From assembly GCA_041488375.1 (NCBI GenBank), contig JBGPPD010000175.1:1-6210 (forward strand): 6,210 bases of DNA, written 5' to 3'. Numbering within the stretch: the first letter of the stretch is position 1; each line of letters starts with the position of its first letter. The notes under the pieces were generated by a model that did no database searches, was not told where the DNA came from, and saw only the letters and a list, made by a program, of their open reading frames with translations. A program made the translations under genes and the position numbers. This document shows, in pieces, positions 1-6,210 of the stretch. Source of the DNA: JAABQT01 sp041488375. GTDB lineage: Bacteria; Pseudomonadota; Gammaproteobacteria; Burkholderiales; SG8-39.

Positions 1-744
1 AGGGCGCGCCAGGAGGCCGAGGAGCTGCGCCAGAAGCTGGAGCAGGAGCGCAAGGCGCGCGAGGAAGCCGAGCGCAAGGCGCAGGAGGAGCGCGAGAAGC
101 GCCAGCGCGAACGGGAGGAAGAGGACCGCCGCCTGCTGGCCGAGCAGGAAAAGCGCGACGAGCGCGACCGCCGCGAGCAGGAGGAGAACCAGCGCCAGAT
201 CCGCCTGGCGCGCGAGGCCGAGGACCGCAAGCGCCGCGACGCGGACGCGCGCAAGAGGAAGGAAGAGGAGGCCAAGCGCTGGGAGCAGGAGGATGCGCGG
301 CGCAAGTCCGACGACGGCTATCGCCAGCGCGCCGAGCTGGAGGACAAGGAGCGCGCCGAGCGCGAGGCGGTCGAGGCGGTGGAGCGGGCGGCCGCGGAGA
401 AGAAGGCCGCCGAGGCCGCCGACGCTCTTTCCGGCTCGCTGATGGCGGACCTGGATTCGTTCTCCAAGCGCGAGGAGGAAGAGCGCAAGGAGAAGGAGGA
501 GGGCGACCGCCAGCAGCGCGCCGAGGCGCAGCGCCGCGCGAAGGAAGACGAAGCGCGGCAGGCGCGCGAGGAGGCCGAGCGCCGGGCGCGCAAGGAAGAG
601 GAGAAGCGCCGCCGCGAGGAGGCGGAGCGCAAGGAACAGGAGGACAAAAAGCGCCAGGAGCACGAGGCCGAGGCCAGGCGCCGGGAAGAGGAAGTCGAGC
701 GCAAGAAAAAGGAGCGCGAGGAGCAGGCGCGCAAGGCCGCTTCG
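1..744 (+). repeat. Low-complexity purine-rich coding stretch for an ER/K-type charged helix
   Basis: The DNA is dominated by GAG, CGC, AAG, GCG and GCC codons, with imperfect recurrences of units such as gaggccgagcgc. The encoded protein has dense Glu-to-Arg/Lys spacings of three to four residues and almost no a/d hydrophobic positions. That favours a stable single alpha-helix or a weak coiled coil over a classical coiled coil. Uncharged residues at nt 415-465 break it into two helices. This is a domain-level annotation inside the partial AsmA-like gene, not a separate gene. Such low-complexity tracts tend to expand and contract and give spurious similarity hits to eukaryotic charged proteins. 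Confidence 0.7.
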
Positions 745-2070
745 GCCGACATCCCGATCACCGGCGACGACCTGGGGCGCGGCGACATCTCGGATGACGA
801 GCGCAAACTCTCCCCCGAAGCGCGCAAGGCGCTGCGCGACCGCGAGCGCGAGGTGGCGCGCGCGCGCAGCCGCGGGGACCAGACCTCGGCCAAGGCGGCC
901 AGCGCCTACAAGCGCAAGCAGCCGGTCAAGTGGGGCAAGCCGGTGGCGCTGGCGCTGTTCTTCCTGCTGGTGGGCGGGGTCGGGGCGGTCAACTTCCTGC
1001 CGCTGTCCACCGCCGAATACGAAAAGCTGGCCACCGAGGCCTTCGGCCGCCCGGTGAAGATCGGCTCGGCGCGCATGTGGGTGCTGGCCGGCGTGCAGGT
1101 GCGCCTGCAGCGCGTGAGCATCGGCGAGGGGATCAAGATCGCCGAAGTGCGCGCGGTGCCCGAGCTCAGCTCGCTGCTCAACGACAAGAAGGCCTTCAGC
1201 CGCGTCGAGGTGGACAAGGTCACGCTGCCGCAGGAGGCGCTGGGCGCGGCGCTGTTCGGCGCCATGAAGGGCGACCGGCTGCGCGTGTGGCGCGTGGTGG
1301 CGGACGACGTGAAGCTCGAGGGACCGCTCGCGCTGCCGCTGATCGACGCCGACGTGGCGCTCACCAGCGACGGGCGCCTGAGTTCGGCGCGGCTCTCCGG
1401 CGAGCGCATCAGCGGCCTGGTCACGCCCAAGGGCGAGGGCGTGGCCTTCGAGGCGACGCTGGGCAGCCTGACGGTGCCCTTCGTCGACAAGCTGGTGATC
1501 ACCGATTTCGGCATGAAGGGCAGCGCCGACCGCCAGGGCATGACGCTCAGCGAGTTCGACGGGCGCCTGTACGACGGCACCATGGCGGGCAAGGCGCGCA
1601 TCACCTGGGGACCGCAATGGCAGGTGCAGGGCGAGATCCAGGGCAAGAGCATGAACGCCGCGGTGTTCTCGCCGCAGATGATTTCCGAGGGCCGCTTCGA
1701 CGGCAAGGGGCGCTTCACGCTCGCCGGGCCCGACCCGGCCAAGCTGGCCGAGGGCGCGCGCCTGGAGGGGACCTTCACGGTGGCCAAGGGCGCGCTGGGC
1801 AGCTTCGACCTGTCGCGCGCGCTGCAGACCACCAGCGCGCAGGCGAGCGGCCGCACGCAGTTCACCGAGCTGGAGGGCAGCGCGGCGCTGGCCGGCGGGG
1901 CGATCGCGCTGCGCGACCTGAAACTGAGCTCGGGCCTGCTGCTCGCCAACGGCACGCTGGACGTGGACGCCGCGGGCGCCCTGTCGGGCCGCATCAACGC
2001 CGAGCTGCGCAACCTGCGCGGCACGTTCTACATCGGCGGCAAGCTGCAGGATCCTCAGCTGCGGAGATAA
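1..2070 (+). CDS. AsmA-like membrane-anchored protein with long charged helical N-terminal region (5' partial)
   Basis: The frame is open from base 1 to the TAA at 2068-2070, giving 689 visible residues; the true start is upstream. Visible residues 1-138 and 156-247 are almost purely Glu/Arg/Lys/Ala/Gln with few hydrophobics, separated by a short uncharged segment (about 139-155, containing LSGSLMADLDSF). An acidic, flexible-looking linker follows (about 248-310). One membrane span lies at about 314-335 (PVALALFFLLVGG), preceded by basic residues (KRKQPVKWGK), which predicts an N-in topology: charged part cytoplasmic, residues 336-689 periplasmic. The C-terminal part resembles the AsmA family: alternating beta-rich repeats, the pattern TQFTELEGS near 619 followed by LSSGLLLANGTLDVD (643-656), and the ending GGKLQDPQLRR. 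AsmA-family proteins are envelope proteins implicated in outer-membrane assembly and inter-membrane lipid transport; that role here is inference. The ATG at 379 lies inside the charged helix and is not a credible start. Family call fairly firm for the C-terminal half; function uncertain. Confidence 0.75.
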   Translation, partial: RARQEAEELRQKLEQERKAREEAERKAQEEREKRQREREEEDRRLLAEQEKRDERDRREQEENQRQIRLAREAEDRKRRDADARKRKEEEAKRWEQEDARRKSDDGYRQRAELEDKERAEREAVEAVERAAAEKKAAEAADALSGSLMADLDSFSKREEEERKEKEEGDRQQRAEAQRRAKEDEARQAREEAERRARKEEEKRRREEAERKEQEDKKRQEHEAEARRREEEVERKKKEREEQARKAASADIPITGDDLGRGDISDDERKLSPEARKALRDREREVARARSRGDQTSAKAASAYKRKQPVKWGKPVALALFFLLVGGVGAVNFLPLSTAEYEKLATEAFGRPVKIGSARMWVLAGVQVRLQRVSIGEGIKIAEVRAVPELSSLLNDKKAFSRVEVDKVTLPQEALGAALFGAMKGDRLRVWRVVADDVKLEGPLALPLIDADVALTSDGRLSSARLSGERISGLVTPKGEGVAFEATLGSLTVPFVDKLVITDFGMKGSADRQGMTLSEFDGRLYDGTMAGKARITWGPQWQVQGEIQGKSMNAAVFSPQMISEGRFDGKGRFTLAGPDPAKLAEGARLEGTFTVAKGALGSFDLSRALQTTSAQASGRTQFTELEGSAALAGGAIALRDLKLSSGLLLANGTLDVDAAGALSGRINAELRNLRGTFYIGGKLQDPQLRR
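2063..2066 (+). promoter_or_regulatory. Shine-Dalgarno site of purL, inside the end of the upstream gene
   Basis: GGAG lies four bases before the GTG at 2071 and overlaps the last codons of the AsmA-like gene (cgg aga taa). The spacing is short but usable. Because the site sits within the region where the upstream ribosome terminates, translational coupling is likely (inference). It supports GTG 2071 as the purL start. Confidence 0.55.
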
Positions 2071-5000
2071 GTGCAAAAACTCCTCCAGTTCCGCGGCGCC
2101 CGGGCGCTGCAGGAATTCCGCCTCGCCAAGCTCCTCCCGCAACTGCAGTCCGCCCAACCGGGCATCCGCGGCCTCGCGGCCGAATTCCGGCATTTCGTGG
2201 AAACCGAAGAGGTGCTGAGCGCGCAAGAGCTGAAGCTCCTCGAGCGCCTGCTGCAGTACGGCGCGCCCCCGCAGGCGGCGCAGGCGGGGGACACGCTGTA
2301 CCTCGTGGTGCCGCGCCTCGGCACCATCTCGCCCTGGTCCTCCAAGGCGACCGACATCGCGCGCAACTGCGGCCTGGCGAAGGTGCGGCGCATCGAGCGC
2401 GGCACCGCCTACAGCGTGCGCGGCGCGGCGCGCTCGGCCGAGGTCGCCGCGCTGCTGCACGACCGCATGACCGAGACGGTGCTCGCCTCGTTCGACGAGG
2501 CGGGGCAACTGTTCCAGCACGTGCCGCCGCGGCCGCTGGCGCGCGTGCCGCTCGCCTCGCTGGAGGAGGCCAACCGGCGCCTCGGCCTGGCGCTGTCGGA
2601 GGAGGAGATCGACTACCTGCGCCGCGCCTACGGCACGATCGGGCGCGACCCGACCGATGCCGAGCTCACCATGTTCGCGCAAGCCAATTCCGAGCACTGC
2701 CGGCACAAGATCTTCAACGCCGACTGGATCGTCGACGGGCAAAAGAAGGAGCAGTCCCTGTTCGCCATGATCAAGCACACGCACGCCGCCAACCCGCGCG
2801 GCACGGTGCTCGCCTACGTGGACAACGCGGCGATCATGGAGGGGCGCCTCGCGCGGCGCTTCTACGCCGGCGCCGGCGGCGTGTACGCGCCGCGCTCGGA
2901 GCGCACGCACACGGTGATGAAGGTGGAAACGCACAACCACCCCACGGCGATCGCGCCTTTTCCGGGGGCGGCCACCGGGGCGGGCGGCGAGATCCGCGAC
3001 GAGGGCGCCACCGGGCGCGGCGCCAAGCCCAAGGCGGGGCTGGTCGGGTACTCGGTGTCCCACCTGAGGATTCCCGGCGCGCTGCAGCCCTGGGAGGGCA
3101 AGGACTACGGCAAGCCGGGGCGCATCGTGTCGGCGCTCTCCATCATGCTGGAAGGGCCGATCGGCGCCGCGGCGTTCAACAACGAGTTCGGGCGGCCGAA
3201 CCTCGCGGGGTATTTCAGGACTTTCGAAGCCGAGGTGGGCGGGGTGCAGCGCGGCTACCACAAGCCGATCATGCTCGCCGGGGGCATCGGCAACATCGCG
3301 GCACGCGACTCGGCCAAGGCGGCGCTGCCCGAGGGCGCGCTGCTGATCCAGCTCGGCGGCCCCGGGATGCTGATCGGGATGGGCGGCGGGGCGGCGTCCT
3401 CGATGGGCGCGGGGGCGAATACGGAGGACCTGGATTTCGATTCGGTGCAGCGCGGCAACGCGGAGATCCAGCGCCGCGCGCAGGAGGTGATCGACCGCTG
3501 CTGGGCGCTGGGGGAGTCGAACCCGATCCTGTCGATCCACGACGTGGGGGCGGGCGGGTTGTCCAATGCGCTGCCGGAGATCGTGCACGGCGCGCAGCGC
3601 GGGGCGGAGCTCGATTTGCGCGCCGCGCCTTCGGAGGATTCCGGCATGTCGCCGCGCGAGATCTGGTGCAACGAGGCGCAGGAGCGCTACGTGCTCGCCA
3701 TCGCGGCCTGGTCGCTCGCGGCCTTCAAGGCGATCTGCGAGCGCGAGCGCTGCCCTTACGCGGTGCTCGGGACGGCGACGGCGGATGGGCGGCTGGTGGT
3801 GAAGGATTCGAAGCTGGGCGACACGCCGGTGGACGTGGATTTGCAGGTGATCCTCGGCAAGCCGCCGAAGATGCTGCGCGACGTCAACCATTTCGCGCGC
3901 ATCGGGGATGAGTTTGCGCTCGACGGGCTGGAGTTGAAGGATTGCGCTTACCGCGTGCTGCGCCATCCGGCGGTGGCGGACAAGACTTTCCTCGTCGCCA
4001 TCGGCGATCGCACGGTGGGCGGGTTGTGCTCGCGCGATCCATTCGTGGGGCCCTGGCAGGTGCCGGTGGCCGATTGCGCGGTGACGCTCATCGATTACGA
4101 CAATGTGTCCGGGGAGGCCTTCGCCATCGGCGAGCGCACGCCCTTGGCTTCGGTCAACGCGCCGGCCTCGGGCAGGATGGCGGTGGGCGAGGCGATCACC
4201 AATCTCGCCGCGGCGCGGATTTCCTCCTTGGAGCGGGTGAAGCTCTCGGCTAACTGGATGGCGGCGGCGGGGTCGCCGGGGGAGGACGCGGCGCTGTTCG
4301 ACACGGTGCAGGCGGTGGCGATGGAGTTGTGTCCCGCGCTCGGGGTGTCCATCCCGGTGGGGAAGGATTCGTTGTCCATGCGTACCGCCTGGGGAGACAA
4401 GCAGGTGGTGGCGCCGGTGTCGCTGATCGTTTCCGCGTTCGCGCCGGTGGAGGATGTGCGCGGGACCTTGACTCCGCGGCTGCGCAGCGATGCGGGCGAG
4501 ACGGAGCTGGTGCTCGTGGACCTCGGCAGGGGCAGGAATCGGCTCGGCGGCTCGATCCTGGCGCAGGTGCATGCGCGTTTCGGGATCGAGGTGCCGGACC
4601 TGGATGAGGCGAAGCTGTTGAAGGGATTCTTCGGGGCGGTGCAGAGGCTGGCGCAGGAGAACCTTCTGCTGGCGTATCACGATCGCTCCGATGGCGGCCT
4701 CTTCGCCACGTTGTGCGAGATGGCCTTCGCCGGGCATTGCGGGGTTACGGTCAACCTCGATGCCATCGCCTTCGATGCGTTGACGGAGGACGTGGACGGG
4801 TTCCGCAAGAACGCTGAGGAGCAATTGCGTGGTCGTGTGCGCGAGCAGATCCTGAAATGCCTGTTCGCGGAGGAGCTGGGCGCGGTGTTCCAGATCCGCG
4901 CCGCGGACCGCAGCCGGGTGATGGATGAGCTGCGCAAGGCGGGACTGGGCGAGGTGTCGCATCTCATCGGCACCATCAATTCCCGCGACGAGGTGCGCTT

Positions 5001-5979
5001 CATGCGCAGTGCGAAGCCGGTGTTCGCGGAAAAGCGCGTGGACCTGCAGCGCGCTTGGTCGGAGACTACTTTCCGCATGCAGCAGTTGCGCGACAACCCG
5101 GAGTGCGCGAAGGAGGAGTACGACCGGATCCTCGATGCCGCGGATCCGGGATTGAGCATTGCGCTGAGTTTCGATCCGGCGGAAGAAATCACGGCGCCTT
5201 ACGTTTCGGTGAAGGCCAAGCCGCGCGTCGCGATCTTGCGCGAGCAGGGGGTGAATGGCCAGGTGGAGATGGGCGCTGCGTTCCACCGCGCCGGGTTCGA
5301 GGCGGTGGACGTCCACATGTCCGACCTCATTTCCGGGCGGCTGTCCTTGTCTTCCTTCAAGGGCTATGCCGCCTGCGGCGGATTTTCCTACGGCGACGTA
5401 TTGGGTGGGGGGCAGGGTTGGGCGAAGTCGATTTTGTTCAACTCTCGCGCCCGTAAGGAGTTCGAGGCCTTCTTCGCGCGTAAGGACACCTTTGTTTTGG
5501 GCATATGTAATGGTTGCCAGATGATGTCCGCATTGAAGGAGCTGGTGCCGGGAGCGGAGCATTGGCCCTCGTTCGAGAAGAACCGCTCCGAACAGTTCGA
5601 GGCGCGCATGGTGATGGTAGAGATCGTGGAGAGCCCGGCGATCGTGTTCAAGGGGATGGCGGGGAGCCGGATTCCGGGGGTGACGGCGCATGGGGAGGGG
5701 AGGGCGCAGTTTGCTTCCGACGCTGATCGTCAGAAGGCGATCATTTCCGCGCGCTTTGTAGACAACCGCGGCGCGGTGACGGAGACCTATCCGCTGAATC
5801 CCAATGGCTCGCCTGAGGGAATTACGGGTCTGACGACGGCGGATGGGCGGTTCACCATCTTGATGGAGCATCCGGAGCGGGTGTTCAGGTCGGTGCAGAT
5901 GTCCTGGGCGCCGGATGCGGCGGGCGAGGATTCGCCGTGGATGAGGATGTTCAGGAATGCGAGGGTTTGGGTGGGGTAG
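2071..5979 (+). CDS. purL: Phosphoribosylformylglycinamidine synthase (FGAM synthase, large single-chain PurL)
   Basis: Cytoplasmic enzyme of de novo purine synthesis: FGAR + ATP + glutamine gives FGAM + ADP + Pi + glutamate. The complete 1302-residue product is close to the 1295 of E. coli PurL. Domains in order: PurS-like N-terminal domain (about 1-150); linker with ANSEHCRHK (205-213); first AIRS-type synthase half with ETHNHP (286-291), GGEIRDEGATGRG (305-317) and SIHDVGAGG (488-496); second half with GKDSLSM (764-770) and HDRSDGGL (870-877); class I glutaminase from about 1050 (LREQGVNG, 1056-1063). Catalytic triad: Cys1146 in GICNGCQ, His1267 and Glu1269 in HPERVFR. The ending WMRMFRNARVWVG matches the family's C-terminus. 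Start: an in-frame TAA directly precedes GTG 2071, so no upstream start is possible, and the first residues (LLQFRGARALQEFRLAKLL) line up with the E. coli N-terminus. No promoter gap separates it from the AsmA-like gene. Codon use becomes less GC-biased toward the 3' end. No frameshift or missing catalytic residue seen. Confidence 0.98.
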   Translation: MQKLLQFRGARALQEFRLAKLLPQLQSAQPGIRGLAAEFRHFVETEEVLSAQELKLLERLLQYGAPPQAAQAGDTLYLVVPRLGTISPWSSKATDIARNCGLAKVRRIERGTAYSVRGAARSAEVAALLHDRMTETVLASFDEAGQLFQHVPPRPLARVPLASLEEANRRLGLALSEEEIDYLRRAYGTIGRDPTDAELTMFAQANSEHCRHKIFNADWIVDGQKKEQSLFAMIKHTHAANPRGTVLAYVDNAAIMEGRLARRFYAGAGGVYAPRSERTHTVMKVETHNHPTAIAPFPGAATGAGGEIRDEGATGRGAKPKAGLVGYSVSHLRIPGALQPWEGKDYGKPGRIVSALSIMLEGPIGAAAFNNEFGRPNLAGYFRTFEAEVGGVQRGYHKPIMLAGGIGNIAARDSAKAALPEGALLIQLGGPGMLIGMGGGAASSMGAGANTEDLDFDSVQRGNAEIQRRAQEVIDRCWALGESNPILSIHDVGAGGLSNALPEIVHGAQRGAELDLRAAPSEDSGMSPREIWCNEAQERYVLAIAAWSLAAFKAICERERCPYAVLGTATADGRLVVKDSKLGDTPVDVDLQVILGKPPKMLRDVNHFARIGDEFALDGLELKDCAYRVLRHPAVADKTFLVAIGDRTVGGLCSRDPFVGPWQVPVADCAVTLIDYDNVSGEAFAIGERTPLASVNAPASGRMAVGEAITNLAAARISSLERVKLSANWMAAAGSPGEDAALFDTVQAVAMELCPALGVSIPVGKDSLSMRTAWGDKQVVAPVSLIVSAFAPVEDVRGTLTPRLRSDAGETELVLVDLGRGRNRLGGSILAQVHARFGIEVPDLDEAKLLKGFFGAVQRLAQENLLLAYHDRSDGGLFATLCEMAFAGHCGVTVNLDAIAFDALTEDVDGFRKNAEEQLRGRVREQILKCLFAEELGAVFQIRAADRSRVMDELRKAGLGEVSHLIGTINSRDEVRFMRSAKPVFAEKRVDLQRAWSETTFRMQQLRDNPECAKEEYDRILDAADPGLSIALSFDPAEEITAPYVSVKAKPRVAILREQGVNGQVEMGAAFHRAGFEAVDVHMSDLISGRLSLSSFKGYAACGGFSYGDVLGGGQGWAKSILFNSRARKEFEAFFARKDTFVLGICNGCQMMSALKELVPGAEHWPSFEKNRSEQFEARMVMVEIVESPAIVFKGMAGSRIPGVTAHGEGRAQFASDADRQKAIISARFVDNRGAVTETYPLNPNGSPEGITGLTTADGRFTILMEHPERVFRSVQMSWAPDAAGEDSPWMRMFRNARVWVG

Positions 5980-5989
5980 GTTGGTGGTA

Positions 5990-6009
5990 TCTGCTTGCGC
6001 GATAGCAGA
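5990..6009 (+). terminator. Small hairpin just after purL; weak terminator candidate
   Basis: TCTGCT (5990-5995) and AGCAGA (6004-6009) form a perfect 6-bp stem around an 8-base loop, starting 11 bases after the purL stop. No run of T follows (next bases ctagttgaag), so it does not meet the usual intrinsic-terminator pattern. It might protect the 3' end of the transcript or be chance. It is the best candidate for a 3' element of purL that I can see. Confidence 0.25.
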
Positions 6010-6049
6010 CTAGTTGAAGACTGTCCGGAGTTCCTCCTAAGTCGTACTT

Positions 6050-6067
6050 CCATATGCCGATATATGG
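6050..6067. repeat. Short perfect inverted repeat CCATAT-N6-ATATGG
   Basis: CCATAT (6050-6055) and ATATGG (6062-6067) are exact reverse complements separated by GCCGAT. A second, overlapping pair is ACTTC (6046-6050) with GAAGT (6076-6080). The stretch is AT-rich compared with everything to its left. It lies about where the left end of the insertion sequence should be, so it could be a target-site feature, a protein-binding site or chance. Confidence 0.35.
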
Positions 6068-6127
6068 CGACATCAGAAGTGGTCCCACAAATTCAGACAG
6101 CCCGATAAGTGTAATCTCGGCCCGGAT

Positions 6128-6144
6128 GGGCGACGGAATCGCCC
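6128..6144 (+). promoter_or_regulatory. Hairpin in the leader of the IS orfA
   Basis: GGGCGA (6128-6133) and TCGCCC (6139-6144) form a perfect, GC-rich 6-bp stem with a 5-base loop (CGGAA), extendable by one T-G wobble. It ends 18 bases before the orfA ATG and just upstream of its Shine-Dalgarno site. Leader hairpins in some insertion sequences (IS10, IS50) limit transposase translation from transcripts entering from outside. A similar role here is inference. Confidence 0.4.
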
Positions 6145-6152
6145 GCTTGGAC

Positions 6153-6156
6153 GGAG
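6153..6156 (+). promoter_or_regulatory. Shine-Dalgarno site of orfA
   Basis: GGAG within acggagatcg, six bases before the ATG at 6163. The spacing is good, and this is what selects that ATG over the later one at 6188, which is out of frame with the recognised protein. Confidence 0.6.
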
Positions 6157-6162
6157 ATCGAA

Positions 6163-6210
6163 ATGGCAAGAAGGCCGAGAAGGAATCATGGAGCGCAGTT
6201 CAAGGCACGG
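6163..6210 (+). CDS. IS3-family transposase OrfA, N-terminus only (3' partial)
   Basis: Sixteen codons are visible: MARRPRRNHGAQFKAR. The MARRPRRNH...FKA opening is one I recognise from OrfA proteins of IS3-family elements, where it leads into a helix-turn-helix that binds the terminal inverted repeats. OrfA is normally fused by -1 programmed frameshifting to OrfB, which carries the DDE integrase core; orfB would lie to the right of the window. Support comes from the Shine-Dalgarno site at 6153, the leader hairpin and the change in base composition. The gene is cut by the window edge, so whether it is intact is unknown. The short visible length limits certainty. Confidence 0.72.
   Translation, partial: MARRPRRNHGAQFKAR

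Larger units (their letters stand above)
6065..6210 (+). mobile_element. Left end of an IS3-family insertion sequence (partial; left boundary approximate)
   Basis: The element is recognised from the start of its orfA at 6163 and from the sudden drop in GC after purL. IS3-family elements end in 5'-TG...CA-3' and usually have a leader of some tens to about 100 bases before orfA. A TG at 6065 (TGGCGACATCAGAAGTGG) is a plausible tip, giving a 98-base leader. TGs at 6022 and 6080 are alternatives. The right end, the partner inverted repeat and the target duplication lie outside the window, so the boundary is inference. The element is oriented in the same direction as purL. Confidence 0.6.

Noticed and set aside
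1..744. Tandem DNA repeat or CRISPR-like array
   Set aside because: Recurring units are imperfect, irregularly spaced and explained by the repetitive charged protein. There are no constant repeats with unique spacers.
318..893. A 191-residue minus strand open frame rich in Ser, Arg and Ala
   Set aside because: It is the antisense reading of the Glu/Arg/Ala codon repeats (gag, cgc, gcg) and has no ordered domain features.
906..2024. A 372-residue minus strand open frame opposite the AsmA-like domain
   Set aside because: Ser/Pro/Arg-rich shadow translation with no recognisable motif, whereas the + strand frame has a membrane span and AsmA-type patterns.
930..3911. A 993-residue + strand open frame spanning the end of the AsmA-like gene and much of purL
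   Set aside because: Composition is Arg/Gly/Ala-rich with no recognisable motif. It overlaps two genes with clear family support in another frame. Long spurious open frames are expected in GC-rich DNA with G/C-ending codons.
6027..6037. GGAG-TTC-CTCC mini-hairpin, also reading as AGGAGGA on the minus strand
   Set aside because: A 4-bp stem with a 3-base loop is weak. No minus-strand gene starts at the right distance for it to be a ribosome binding site.
6092..6117. Possible orfA promoter (TTCAGA ... TAATCT)
   Set aside because: Spacing between the boxes is 14 bases, too short for a normal sigma-70 promoter, and neither box matches well.
5951..6169. A 72-residue minus strand open frame across the purL end and IS leader
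   Set aside because: It overlaps the conserved purL C-terminus and the orfA start, has no recognisable motif, and has no support beyond being open.

Overview
The window reads as a piece of a high-GC chromosome, most likely from a betaproteobacterium or a high-GC gammaproteobacterium. The basis is the long one-chain PurL, the AsmA-type envelope protein, and strongly G/C-ending codons. The genus cannot be named from the sequence alone. All supported genes are on the + strand.

Layout: (1) 1-2070 is the 3' part of a gene that enters from the left. It encodes a very long charged (Glu/Arg/Lys/Ala) helical region, one membrane span, and an AsmA-like presumed periplasmic domain. (2) 2071-5979 is a complete purL, the 1302-residue phosphoribosylformylglycinamidine synthase of de novo purine synthesis, with its glutaminase triad intact. 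Its GTG start directly follows the TAA of the upstream gene, in the same frame, so the two genes are almost certainly co-transcribed and probably translationally coupled. (3) 5980-6162 is a non-coding stretch in which GC falls sharply (47 of 100 bases in 6001-6100 are G or C). It holds several short inverted repeats. (4) From 6163 to the right edge is the start of an IS3-family orfA (transposase HTH subunit), with a Shine-Dalgarno site and an upstream hairpin. An insertion sequence therefore begins somewhere between the purL stop and base 6163, and its right end lies outside the window.

The envelope protein and PurL share no obvious pathway. Their link looks like genome organisation (shared transcript), not joint biochemistry. 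The most unusual items are the charged-helix/AsmA architecture and the one-stop-codon, in-frame asmA-like/purL junction. I found no convincing new defence, CRISPR, RNA or toxin-antitoxin system here.
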